A DNA stretch of 64,000 nucleotides, taken from the NCBI RefSeq assembly GCF_035762905.1, contig NZ_DASUCC010000084.1, forward strand, positions 1 through 64,000, given 5' to 3'. The first letter of the stretch is position 1; the number at the start of each line of letters is the position of its first letter. Below are positions 47,881-56,346 of this stretch, piece after piece. A program made the position numbers and the translations under genes. Below the pieces are notes generated by a model that did no database searches, was not told the DNA's origin, and saw only the letters and a program-made list of their open reading frames with translations. Origin of the DNA: DASYTH01 sp035762905. Its GTDB lineage: Bacteria > Actinomycetota > Actinomycetes > Mycobacteriales > Pseudonocardiaceae.

Positions 47881-49364
47881 GGCACTTTCTCCTCCGGTTC
47901 AGTGACCTGCACCTTGAAGCCGGTGTAGCCGTACAGCACGTTGAGCGTCGGGCTGAGGATGTTGAAGAAGCAGAACGGGAGATAGGCGATCGTCGAGACG
48001 CCGAGCACCCCGGAGATGTAGGCGCCGCAGGTGTTCCACGGCACCAGCACCGAGGTGACCGTGCCGGAATCCTCCACCGCCCGGGAGAGCACCTGCGGGG
48101 CGAGGCCGCGCCTGGCGAACTCGTCGCGGAACATCCGCGCCGGCAGCACGTCGGCCACGTACTGGTCGCCGGCAACGACGTTGAGCCCGACGCCGCTGCC
48201 GTTGACCGCAAGGATCAGCGACCCCCGGGACTTCGTGCGCGCCACGATCGGTTCCAGCAGCCGGCGCAGGAACCCCGCGTGCTCCATGATGGCGGCGAAG
48301 GACAGCGCGCCGAGGATCAGCCAGACCGTGCTCAACATGCTGGCCATGCCGCCCCGGGAGAACAGCTCGTCGATCACCGGCACGCCGGAGTGGCTCTCGA
48401 ACCCGGTGCCCATCGCGGCGAAGATCGCCTTGATCGCGCTGGCTCCCGCGCCGAGCCCGGCGTCCTCGGCGAACGCCCGCACCGCGGCCGGCTGGGTGAA
48501 CGCCGCGAGGATGCCGGCGAACAGCGCCGAACCGAGGATCGCCAGGAACGGCGGCAACCGCAGCAGCGTGAAGACCACCAGCAACAGCAACGGAAGCAGG
48601 TTGATGAACGAGATGTTGAACGCCTGCCCGAGCGCCTGCTGGGCGGCCGCCGTGCTGACCTCCGCCACCGGCTCGGCGAACAGCCCGATCAGCAGGAACA
48701 GAACCAGACTGATGCCCAGTGCCGGCCCGGCGGTCCAGAAGTTGTTGCGGATGTGCGTGCCGACGGTCAGACCCCGGCCGACCAGTTGGGGCACCAGGAT
48801 CGTGGTCTCCGACAGCGGGGTCATCTTGTCCCCGAAGTAGGCACCGCAGATCACCGCGCCGGCCGCCACCGCGGTGGACAGGCCCATCACCTGTGCCAGC
48901 GCGACGAACGCGACGCCGAGCGTGCCGGCGGTGGTCCACGAACTGCCGGTCACCGTGCCGACCACGGCGCACACCACCGCCGCGGTGAAGTAGAACCAGG
49001 CCGGGCTCATCAGCCGGATTCCGTAGTCCACCACGGTCGGGATGGTTCCGGCCATGTTCCAGGTGCCGATCAGGGCGCCGACGGCGAGCAGGATGAAGAT
49101 CGCTCCCAGTGCCGTGGTGACGCCGCCGATCGCCGCGCTGGACACCGAGGCGACGGTGTAGCCGTTCTTCAGCGCGATCAGCGCCGCGAACGCCGCGCTG
49201 AGCAGCAACGCCACCTGCAGCGGCCCGTCCGTGGCCTCGACCCCGAACAGCACGATCGTCGAGACCAGCAGCACGATCAGGACGACGACCGGTAACACCG
49301 CGTCGAGCAGCGTGGGTGCCCTCGGCGGCGCGGCGGGCGGTGCCTCGTCGGTCTGGTCAGACAT
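47877..49364 (-). CDS. NhaC family Na+/H+ antiporter
   Basis: A 495-residue membrane protein, about 12 helices. NhaC features are GTVTGSSWTTAGTLGVAF, GAYFGDKMTPLSETTILVPQ, and, near the C-terminus, AVNGSGVGLNVVAGDQYVADVLP followed by SVLVPWNTCGAYISGVLGV. Members exchange Na+ for H+, sometimes coupled to organic ions. In this operon it may counter pH or sodium shifts produced by ammonia-releasing arginine breakdown, or move a pathway metabolite. The start overlaps the preceding small gene by 8 bp and its stop overlaps the YfcC-type gene, so it is translationally integrated in the arc operon. Confidence 0.88.
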   Translation of the reverse strand: MSDQTDEAPPAAPPRAPTLLDAVLPVVVLIVLLVSTIVLFGVEATDGPLQVALLLSAAFAALIALKNGYTVASVSSAAIGGVTTALGAIFILLAVGALIGTWNMAGTIPTVVDYGIRLMSPAWFYFTAAVVCAVVGTVTGSSWTTAGTLGVAFVALAQVMGLSTAVAAGAVICGAYFGDKMTPLSETTILVPQLVGRGLTVGTHIRNNFWTAGPALGISLVLFLLIGLFAEPVAEVSTAAAQQALGQAFNISFINLLPLLLLVVFTLLRLPPFLAILGSALFAGILAAFTQPAAVRAFAEDAGLGAGASAIKAIFAAMGTGFESHSGVPVIDELFSRGGMASMLSTVWLILGALSFAAIMEHAGFLRRLLEPIVARTKSRGSLILAVNGSGVGLNVVAGDQYVADVLPARMFRDEFARRGLAPQVLSRAVEDSGTVTSVLVPWNTCGAYISGVLGVSTIAYLPFCFFNILSPTLNVLYGYTGFKVQVTEPEEKVP

Positions 49365-49569
49365 CGGCCCGGTGCGCCGCAGGCGCGGTGACGCTGACGC
49401 TCCCGTCCAGGGTCTCGGCATGGTGGCCGCGTTGCGCCCGCCCCCGGGCGAACGCGAGCAGCGCCACGATGGCCACGACCGTGATCACGATGACCGCCCA
49501 CCGGGTACCAGCGTGGGTGTCGGTGCGGGTGTCTGTGCCGGTGCCGGTGTCGGCAGCTTCCTCCTCCAC
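49357..49569 (-). CDS. Small single-span membrane protein in the arc operon
   Basis: A 70-residue protein: acidic, Thr/Asp-rich N-terminus (EEEAADTGTGTDTRTDTHAG), one helix (WAVIVITVVAIVALLAFA) and a basic then polar tail (RGRAQRGHH). GTG 49569 lies 11 bases after arcA, and its stop lies inside the antiporter start region (8-bp overlap). The tight spacing suggests a real subunit or regulator of the transporters, but I recognise no family. Confidence is limited by small size. Confidence 0.55.
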   Translation of the reverse strand: MEEEAADTGTGTDTRTDTHAGTRWAVIVITVVAIVALLAFARGRAQRGHHAETLDGSVSVTAPAAHRADV

Positions 49570-49580
49570 GAACCCACCGC

Positions 49581-50843
49581 CTAGATCGGATCGCGCAGCA
49601 GCGGGCAGGTCATGCAGTGCCCACCGCCGCGTCCCTTGCCCAGCTCGAATCCCTCGATCGTGATCACCTCGATGCCGGCTTCGCGCATCTTGGCGATGGT
49701 GTGGGTGTTTCGTTCGTAGGCGACCACCACACCCGGCTCGAGCGCGACGACGTTGTTGCCGTCGTCCCACTGTTCGCGTTCCTGCTCGTAGCGGTCGCCG
49801 CCGGTCTCCACCACACGCAGCTTCGGTACGCCGAGCGCGTCGGCGACCGCCGGCAGGAACCCGTCCTCGACCGTGATGTGGAACTTGTTCCGGGTCGAGC
49901 CCGGCCGCAGGCTGATCGCCCGCACCTCGTCGATCACCTTGGGATACAACGTGACCGTCTCCTGGTCGAGCATGGTGAATACGGTGTCGAGGTGCATGTG
50001 CGCGCGGTCCTTGGTCATCACCACCGCGATCACCCGCTCCGCCGCGCCCTGCTCGAACAGCGCGCGGGCCACCTGCTCGATCATCCGGGCCTGGGTGCGC
50101 TCGCTCAGCCCGATCAGCACCGTGCCGTTGCCGATCGGCTGGACGTCGCCGCCCTCCATCGACGAGCGGCCGAAGTCGGCGACGTGGAACCGCCCGTCGT
50201 CACCGAGCTCCGGATACCAGTAGTGGAAGTCGGTACCGGCGAACATCGGGTGCGCCCGGTAGATCGCGGCCACGTTGTAGGCCTCCAGCCGGCGGGCCGG
50301 CCAGTACATCGGGTTGACCGTCACGCCACCGTAGATCCAGCACGACGAGTCCCGGGTGAACAGCGTGTTGGGCAGCGGCGGCAGCACGAACGCGCTGGTG
50401 TCGTCCAGCGCCGCGGCGGGCAGCGAGGTGTCCCGGAACAGGTCGAGGTCCAGACCCGCCTCGGCGACCGTCATGCCGCCGATCAGATGGGTGGCCAGGT
50501 CCTGCGGTTTGAGCCCGGACAGCATCGCGCGGACCTCGTCCACAAGGGACAGTCCGACCGTGTACTCGGACGCGGCCAGCTCGATCAGCCGCAGCCGTCC
50601 CGCGTCGCTGGCCGCGAGCGCCTCACCGAGCAACTCGTGCAGATGGAACACCTCCACGCCGCGCTCCCGCATCCGGGCGACGAACTGGTCGTGCTCGTAC
50701 TGGGCGCGCTCCACCCAGAGCACGTCGTCGAACAGCAGGTCGTCGTGTGTGGTCGGGGTCAGCCGGCGCAGGCTCAGGTCCGGCCGGTGCACCATGACCT
50801 TGCGCAGCTTGCCTACCTCGGAATGAACTCCCCATGTCTGCAT
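49581..50843 (-). CDS. arcA: Arginine deiminase
   Basis: A 420-residue enzyme hydrolysing arginine to citrulline and ammonia. The family blocks are intact: VMVHRPDLSLRRLTPTTHDDLLFDD, LPNTLFTRDSSCWI, SMEGGDVQPIGNGTVLIGLSERT, AHMHLDTVFTMLD and the catalytic cysteine in GKGRGGGHCMTCPLLRDP near residue 408. Length is normal. It lies 13 bases downstream of the carbamate kinase gene, within a compact operon. Confidence 0.97.
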   Translation of the reverse strand: MQTWGVHSEVGKLRKVMVHRPDLSLRRLTPTTHDDLLFDDVLWVERAQYEHDQFVARMRERGVEVFHLHELLGEALAASDAGRLRLIELAASEYTVGLSLVDEVRAMLSGLKPQDLATHLIGGMTVAEAGLDLDLFRDTSLPAAALDDTSAFVLPPLPNTLFTRDSSCWIYGGVTVNPMYWPARRLEAYNVAAIYRAHPMFAGTDFHYWYPELGDDGRFHVADFGRSSMEGGDVQPIGNGTVLIGLSERTQARMIEQVARALFEQGAAERVIAVVMTKDRAHMHLDTVFTMLDQETVTLYPKVIDEVRAISLRPGSTRNKFHITVEDGFLPAVADALGVPKLRVVETGGDRYEQEREQWDDGNNVVALEPGVVVAYERNTHTIAKMREAGIEVITIEGFELGKGRGGGHCMTCPLLRDPI

Positions 50844-50856
50844 GGCTTTCCCCGAT

Positions 50857-51771
50857 TCATCGGGCGGTGACCACCTGGGTCCCCGCTTCGCCGTTCACAA
50901 TCGCCTCGATCTCGGCGAGGCTGCCGATCGCCGCGCGGTTCCCGGTCCGCTCGGCGAACCGGACGGCGGCGGCAACCTTGGGACCCATGGAGCCGGCCGC
51001 GAACGCGGTCCCGCCCAGTTCCTCCGTCGTGGCCCGCGCGATCCGGCGCTGCCGGTCGGTGCCCCAGTCCTGGTACACCCCGTCGACGTCGGTGGCCATG
51101 ACGAACAGTTCGGCGCCCACCTCGCGGGCCAACAGCTCACCGGCCAGGTCCTTGTCGATCACGGCCTCGACGCCGACCAGCTTCCGTTCGCCCGGCGGGT
51201 ACATCGTCGGCACGCCACCGCCGCCGGCGCAGATCACGACGACGTCCTTGTCCAGCAGCCAGCGGATCGGCCGGATCTCGAAGATGCGCCGTGGCTCCGG
51301 CGAGGGCACCACCCGCCGCCAGTGCGGCCCGTCCGCCTTGAACACCCAGCCCTTCTCGGCGGCCATCGCATCGGCCTTTTCCTTGTCGTACACCGGTCCG
51401 ACGAACTTCGTGGGGTTGTCGAACGCCGGGTCCGCGGGATCGACCTCGATCATCGTGAGGATCGTGGCGAGCGGCACCTCGGCCGGCAGCAGGTTGCCGA
51501 GCTCCTGCTCGACCACGTACCCGATCATGCCTTCGGTCTGCGCGCCGAGGACGTCGAGCGGGAACGTCTCGGTCTCCGAGTAGGCCGCGCCCTGCAGGGC
51601 AAGGAGACCGACCTGCGGCCCGTTGCCGTGGGTCAGCACCAACTGGTGCTCGCGGGCCACCGACGCGAGCATCGGCGCCGCCGAGCGCACGTTGCCGCGC
51701 TGCGCCTCGGCCGTCATCGGCTCGCCGCGCCGGAGCAATGCGTTGCCGCCCAACGCGATGACGACTCTCAT
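50857..51771 (-). CDS. arcC: Carbamate kinase
   Basis: A 304-residue kinase that transfers phosphate from carbamoyl phosphate to ADP, giving the ATP of the pathway. Motifs: VIALGGNALLRRGEPMTAE, LVLTHGNGPQVGLLALQ, VICAGGGGVPTMYP, DKDLAGELLAREV and FAAGSMGPKVAAAVRFAE. ATG 51771 is two bases after the arcB stop; a TTG 6 bases earlier would overlap it. The N-terminus MRVVIALGGN is standard. Confidence 0.96.
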   Translation of the reverse strand: MRVVIALGGNALLRRGEPMTAEAQRGNVRSAAPMLASVAREHQLVLTHGNGPQVGLLALQGAAYSETETFPLDVLGAQTEGMIGYVVEQELGNLLPAEVPLATILTMIEVDPADPAFDNPTKFVGPVYDKEKADAMAAEKGWVFKADGPHWRRVVPSPEPRRIFEIRPIRWLLDKDVVVICAGGGGVPTMYPPGERKLVGVEAVIDKDLAGELLAREVGAELFVMATDVDGVYQDWGTDRQRRIARATTEELGGTAFAAGSMGPKVAAAVRFAERTGNRAAIGSLAEIEAIVNGEAGTQVVTAR

Positions 51772-51773
51772 CG

Positions 51774-52775
51774 TCAATCACCGAGGGTGGCGACCAGGAC
51801 CGCCTTGATCGTGTGCAGCCGGTTCTCGGCCTGGTCGAAGACGATCGAGTTCGGCGACTCGAACACGTCGTCGGTGACCTCCAGCCCGTCAAGGCCGAAC
51901 TTCTGGTAGATCTGCTCACCAAGCGTGGTCTCGCGGTTGTGGAACGCCGGCAGGCAGTGCATGAAGCACACCCCGGGGTTCCCGGTCCGGCGGATCAGCT
52001 CGGCGTTGACCTGGTACGGCTTGAGCAGGTTGATCCGTTCCTCCCAGACCGACTTGTCCTCGCCCATGGACACCCACACGTCGGTGTAGAGGTAGTCCAC
52101 CCCGTTGACGCCCTCGTCCACGTCGTCGGTCAGGGTGAGCCGCGCACCGGTCTCCACGGCGATGTCCCGGCAGGTCTTGACCAGTTCCTCGGCGGGCCAC
52201 AGGTGCTTCGGCGCGCACAGGCGCACATCCATGCCGAACTTGCAACCACCCACCATGAGTGAGTTGCCCATGTTGTTGCGCGCGTCACCGAGGTAGCAGA
52301 AGGCGATCTCGGGCAGCGGCTTGGTCGAGTGCTCCTGCATGGTCAGCATGTCGGCCAGGATCTGGGTGGGGTGGAACTCGTCGGTGAGCCCGTTCCACAC
52401 CGGGACTCCGGCGAACTCGGCCAGGGTCTCCACCCGGTCCTGGCCGTAGCCGCGGTACTCGATGCCGTCGAAGGTCCGGCCGAGCACCCGGGCGGTGTCC
52501 TTCATGGACTCCTTGTGCCCGATCTGGGATCCGGTCGGCTCCAGGTAGGTCACCGTCGCGCCCTGGTCGTGCGCGGCGGTCTCGAACGCGGTACGGGTTC
52601 GGGTGGACGTCTTCTCGAAGATGAGCGCGATCTCCTTGCCGCGCAACCGGGGCTGCTCGTAGCCGCCGTACTTGGCGGCCTTCAGGTCGGCGGACAGGCG
52701 CAGTAGGTAGCGCAGTTCGTCCGGGGTGAAGTCGAGCTCCTTCAGGAAGCTGCGGTTGCGAAGGTTGAACGCCAT
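51774..52775 (-). CDS. arcB: Ornithine carbamoyltransferase (catabolic, ArcB type)
   Basis: A 333-residue carbamoyltransferase. Carbamoyl phosphate motif FEKTSTRTRTAFE (residues 53-65), HPTQILADMLTM and the catalytic HCLPAFHN are intact, as is the ornithine loop SMGEDKSVWEERI. It phosphorolyses citrulline to ornithine and carbamoyl phosphate in the arginine deiminase pathway. The length and the LxFTPDELRYLL start resemble catabolic ArcB rather than the shorter biosynthetic ArgF. It follows the P-type ATPase gene by 33 bp. Confidence 0.95.
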   Translation of the reverse strand: MAFNLRNRSFLKELDFTPDELRYLLRLSADLKAAKYGGYEQPRLRGKEIALIFEKTSTRTRTAFETAAHDQGATVTYLEPTGSQIGHKESMKDTARVLGRTFDGIEYRGYGQDRVETLAEFAGVPVWNGLTDEFHPTQILADMLTMQEHSTKPLPEIAFCYLGDARNNMGNSLMVGGCKFGMDVRLCAPKHLWPAEELVKTCRDIAVETGARLTLTDDVDEGVNGVDYLYTDVWVSMGEDKSVWEERINLLKPYQVNAELIRRTGNPGVCFMHCLPAFHNRETTLGEQIYQKFGLDGLEVTDDVFESPNSIVFDQAENRLHTIKAVLVATLGD

Positions 52776-52808
52776 GCCGGGTCCTCTCTGGGGCTGGGGA
52801 ATGTGGGG

Positions 52809-55553
52809 TCAGGCCGGCGATGCCCGCAGTCCGGGCCGGGGGGTCACCACTCGGCGGTCGTGGTGGCGGACCGCGACCTTGATCAGTTCCTCGACCAGCA
52901 GCAGGCTCAGGGCCAGGCCGATGCAGCTCGACCAGAGTCCGAGGTTCAGCTCGGTGGTGCCGAGCAGCCGCTCGATCGGTTGGAACGTGGTGGCCAGGAT
53001 GATGAACAGCAGCGCAAGGCCGTAGCGGCGCAGCTGGGTTACGGCCGGGATGCTGTTCCGGTCGAAGATGGTGTTGTACTGGTCGCGGGAGAGCAGCCCG
53101 GCCAGCAGGTGGAACAGCGACAGCGTGGTCAGCAGCGCCGTCGCGCCGACCACCGGTCCGCCCTGCGCGTCCCCGATCTGGTACGCCACAAGGGATCCGA
53201 CCGTCATCAGCGCGCCCTGAATGCACAACCGGACCCAGTTCGCCGCGGACAGCACGGGTGCGCTGACCGGGCGTGGCTGCCGGCGCATCAAACCCGGGGT
53301 GGCGTCGTCGAAACCGAGCGCGATCGCGATCGGAATGTCGATCACCATGTTCAGCCACAGGATCTGCAGTGGGTTGAGCGGGATCCCGCCTGCGATGCCA
53401 AGCACCCCGGCGCCGAGGAAGATGGCGATGTAGGCGACCAGCGTGGACATCTGGAACCGCAGGTACTTCAACAGGTTGTCGTAGAGCCCCCGGCCGTAGG
53501 CGACCGCGCCGACGATGGTGGCGAAGTTGTCGTCGGTGAGGATCATGACCGCGGCCTCCTTGGAGACCTCGGTGCCGGTGATCCCCATCGCCACACCGAT
53601 GTCCGCGGCCTTGAGCGCCGGGGCGTCGTTGACCCCGTCGCCGGTCATGGCCACCACCGCGCCGCTCTGCTTGAGCAGCCGCACCAGGCGCAGCTTGTCC
53701 TCCGGTGCCACCCGGGCGATCACACCGATCTGCGGGAGCTGGGCGAGCAGCTCGTCGTCGCTCATCGACGCGAACTGGGTGCCGGTGATCGCCCGTCCCT
53801 CGATGCCCAGCTCGCCTGCGATGGCCGCGGCGGTGGTCGCGTGGTCCCCGGTGATCATCCGGACCCGGATGCCGGCGGACTTGCACTCCGCGATCGCCGC
53901 CTTCGCCTCCGGGCGCGGCGGGTCCACGATGCCCACCATGGCCAGCAGGGTCAGGTCCTGCACCTGCCCGATCAGCTCGGCGTCCGGGTCGAACGTGCTG
54001 GGGTCGAAGTCCCGTTCCGCCACCACCATGACCCGCTCCCCGGCCGCCGCGATCCGGTCGTTCGCGGCGATGGCCAGGGTCCGGTTCTCCTCGGTGATCG
54101 ACAGCACGGTGCCGTCCGGCTTGCGGTAGGAGCGGCTGCGGGCGATCAGCACGTCCGGCGCTCCCTTGACGTAGCACCGGATGACCGCCCTCCCCTGCGA
54201 GTCGGTCATCCGGTGGTACGTGGCCATGAACTTGTAGTCGGAGTCGAACGGAACCTCGGCCACCCGCGGGTAGCTGTGCCGGGTCTCCTCGATGTCCAGC
54301 CCGTTCTTGGCCGCCAGCACGATCAGCGCGCCCTCGGTCGGGTCGCCGATCAGGTTCTCGCCGTCCAGCACCGCGTCCGCGCACAGGATCATCGGCAGCA
54401 GGTACGGGTCGAGGTCCAGATCCCCGCCGCCGACGTGCTTGATCTCGCCGGTGGTCCGGTATCCCTCGCCGGTGACGGTGAACCGGTTCTGCCCGGGGAT
54501 GACCAGCTCGCGGGCGGTCATCTTGTTCAGCGTGAGCGTGCCGGTCTTGTCCGAGCAGATCATCGAGGTGGAGCCGAGCGTCTCCACCGCGGGCAGGCGC
54601 TTGATGATCGCGTTGCGCCGGGCGATCTCCCGGGTGCCGAGGGACAGCAGCGCGGTCACCACGGCGGGCAGGCCGGTCGGGATGGCCGCCACGGCCAGCG
54701 CAACGCCGGTGATGAACAGCGTGTCGAACGACTCCCCGCGGAGCAGTCCGAGCAGCACGACCAGGATCAGCGCGATCGCCGCGATCGTCGCGATGATCTT
54801 CGACAGGCTGTCCAACTGCTTCTGCAGCGGCGTCTTGTCCGCCGTGGTGGACGCCAGCAGGTGCGCGATGTGACCGATCTCGGTGTCCATCCCGGTGCCG
54901 GTCACGATCATCTCGCCCCGGCCGCGGGTGACCGCGGTGTTCATGAACGCCATGTCGGTCCGGTCGCCGAGGGGCACGTCGGCGCCGGTGACCGGCTCGG
55001 TGGACTTGCCGACCGGCAGGCTCTCCCCGGTGAGCGCGGCCTCCTCGATCTCAAGGGTGGCCGCCACGAAGATCCGCCCGTCGGCCGGAACGCGGTTGCC
55101 CGCCTCCATCAGCACGACGTCGCCGGGCACCAGTTCCTCGGCGTCGACCTCCACCGCGATCCCGTCGCGCCGCACCCGGGCCACGGTCTTGAGCATCTGG
55201 GCCAGCGCGCGGACGCTCTCCTCCGCCTTGGCCTCCTGCCGCAGCCCGACCACCGCGTTGAAGACGGTCAGGCCGGCCAGCACCAGCGTGGTCCCGACAT
55301 CCCCGGTGACCACCAGGTTCACCACCGCCGCGACCAGCAGCACGATCTGCATGAAGTCCCGGTACTGCCGGACGAACGCCGCGATGGCGCTCTCCTTCTT
55401 CCCGCCGGCCAGCCGGTTCGGTCCTCCCGACTCCAGCCGCTTGCGCGCCTCGGCCGCGCTCAGCCCCTGCTCCGGATCAACCCCGAGGGACTCGGCCACT
55501 TCGGAAGCCGCACGGGCGTGCCAGCCGGTCACCTCGCGCACTTGCTGGTCCAT
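52809..55553 (-). CDS. P2-type cation-transporting ATPase (PacL/SERCA-like)
   Basis: A 914-residue P-type ATPase heading the arc operon. It has the N-terminal cation-ATPase domain, A-domain TGESLPV, phosphorylation site SDKTGTLT, hinge MITGDHATTAAAIAGELGI and GDGVNDAPALKAADIG. Ten membrane helices fit the P2A plan. Ion-binding positions differ from Ca2+ pumps: helix M4 reads AAIPTGLPAVV where SERCA has PEGLP (Glu to Thr), and M6 reads LNMVIDI where SERCA has NLVTDG (Thr to Ile, Asn and Asp kept). The transported ion is therefore uncertain; it might be H+, Na+, Mg2+ or Ca2+. ATG 55553. Confidence 0.9.
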   Translation of the reverse strand: MDQQVREVTGWHARAASEVAESLGVDPEQGLSAAEARKRLESGGPNRLAGGKKESAIAAFVRQYRDFMQIVLLVAAVVNLVVTGDVGTTLVLAGLTVFNAVVGLRQEAKAEESVRALAQMLKTVARVRRDGIAVEVDAEELVPGDVVLMEAGNRVPADGRIFVAATLEIEEAALTGESLPVGKSTEPVTGADVPLGDRTDMAFMNTAVTRGRGEMIVTGTGMDTEIGHIAHLLASTTADKTPLQKQLDSLSKIIATIAAIALILVVLLGLLRGESFDTLFITGVALAVAAIPTGLPAVVTALLSLGTREIARRNAIIKRLPAVETLGSTSMICSDKTGTLTLNKMTARELVIPGQNRFTVTGEGYRTTGEIKHVGGGDLDLDPYLLPMILCADAVLDGENLIGDPTEGALIVLAAKNGLDIEETRHSYPRVAEVPFDSDYKFMATYHRMTDSQGRAVIRCYVKGAPDVLIARSRSYRKPDGTVLSITEENRTLAIAANDRIAAAGERVMVVAERDFDPSTFDPDAELIGQVQDLTLLAMVGIVDPPRPEAKAAIAECKSAGIRVRMITGDHATTAAAIAGELGIEGRAITGTQFASMSDDELLAQLPQIGVIARVAPEDKLRLVRLLKQSGAVVAMTGDGVNDAPALKAADIGVAMGITGTEVSKEAAVMILTDDNFATIVGAVAYGRGLYDNLLKYLRFQMSTLVAYIAIFLGAGVLGIAGGIPLNPLQILWLNMVIDIPIAIALGFDDATPGLMRRQPRPVSAPVLSAANWVRLCIQGALMTVGSLVAYQIGDAQGGPVVGATALLTTLSLFHLLAGLLSRDQYNTIFDRNSIPAVTQLRRYGLALLFIILATTFQPIERLLGTTELNLGLWSSCIGLALSLLLVEELIKVAVRHHDRRVVTPRPGLRASPA

Positions 55554-55580
55554 GGGCCCTCTTTCCGCGATGCCGGCAGT

Positions 55581-55605
55581 GATGGGGAATATGACCGGCG
55601 ATCAC
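55581..55605 (-). promoter_or_regulatory. Shared 25-bp motif, copy 2 (arc promoter region)
   Basis: On the minus strand it reads GTGATC-N8-TATTCCCCATC, 28 bases before the P-type ATPase start. It is identical in its 17 fixed positions to 46266-46290. Probably a binding site for a regulator of the arc operon. Confidence 0.55.
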
Positions 55606-55686
55606 CCGCTGGCCTTCACCCGAGCGGGGTGAGTTCCTTGCCGACCTCCCGCAGCGCGACCTCTATCCCTAAAACTCTCTATAAAC

Positions 55687-55719
55687 CCTCAAAATAAGGT
55701 ATGTTGAGGAGCATTGAGG
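55687..55719. promoter_or_regulatory. CCTCAA / TTGAGG repeats before the HTH gene
   Basis: CCTCAA at 55687-55692 is inverted relative to TTGAGG at 55704-55709 and 55714-55719; the last two are direct repeats 10 bp apart (TTGAGGA both times). The region is AT-rich for this genome (55660-55735). Likely operator of the HTH protein, overlapping its ribosome site. Confidence 0.55.
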
Positions 55720-55730
55720 AAGGATAGGGA

Positions 55731-56168
55731 ATGAATGAGCAACTGTACTCGGTCGAGCAGGTCGCCGACCTGCTCGGCCTGCACGTCAAGACCGTGCGTG
55801 GTTACGTGCGGGACGGGCGGCTCAAGGCGGTCCGGATCGGCAAGCAGTACCGGATCGCCCGTGCCGACCTGGAGGCGCTGACCGGCGGACCGGTTGCGGC
55901 CCCGGCCCGGGAGACCGCCGGCCGGGTCCGGCGCGTCGAGGCGACGACGATCGTGCAGATCGACGCGATCGACCAGAACACCATGAGCCGGCTCAGCACG
56001 CTGCTCCTCGCCTCGGTGAACGGCCGGGCCGGCACCGGCGAGCGGATCCGGATCCAGACGATCTACGACGAGGAGCGGGCCAGCCTGAAGATCGTCATCG
56101 TCGGCGGGCCGGAGGACACCGCCGAACTTCTCCGGCTGGTCGGCTCGCTGCTGGAGGACGGCTCGTGA
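55731..56168 (+). CDS. Excisionase-type HTH (MerR-like) DNA-binding protein
   Basis: A 145-residue protein. Residues 6-52 form the helix-turn-helix (YSVEQVADLLGLHVKTVRGYVRDGRLKAVRIGKQYRI; the recognition stretch is HVKTVRGYVRDG) found in excisionase and BldC-like proteins. The C-terminal 70 residues form an alpha/beta domain (TIVQIDAIDQNTMSRLSTLLLASVNG ... LKIVIVGGPEDTAELLRLVGSLL) seen in some actinobacterial family members. No phage genes are near, so it acts as a transcription regulator, probably of itself and the divergent or downstream genes. The operator-like repeats overlap its ribosome site (AGGAAGGA). It is divergent from the arc operon (178-bp gap). Confidence 0.82.
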   Translation: MNEQLYSVEQVADLLGLHVKTVRGYVRDGRLKAVRIGKQYRIARADLEALTGGPVAAPARETAGRVRRVEATTIVQIDAIDQNTMSRLSTLLLASVNGRAGTGERIRIQTIYDEERASLKIVIVGGPEDTAELLRLVGSLLEDGS

Positions 56169-56346
56169 GCGGGAGCGAACCGTTGGGCACTGTGAGCGGG
56201 AGCGAGGCCGCGGCGCCGGCTGGACCGAGGAGCAGCGCAGCCGTGAGGGACGAGCGGCGAGCAGCGGACGAGGGAAGCCGGTGCCAGCAGCGGCCGAGCG
56301 GGAGCGAACCATGGACACTGTGAGCGGGAGCGAACCATTCAGCACT
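56165..56346. repeat. 27-bp tandem repeat pair, present twice
   Basis: GTGAGCGGGAGCGAACC plus ten bases ending in CACT occurs at 56165, 56192, 56293 (slightly altered) and 56320; copies 1-2 and 3-4 each have a 27-bp period. Copy 1 contains the HTH stop, copies 3 and 4 contain the start of the hydrolase. In one frame the copies encode VSGSEP. Tandem slippage product of unknown role. Confidence 0.7.
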
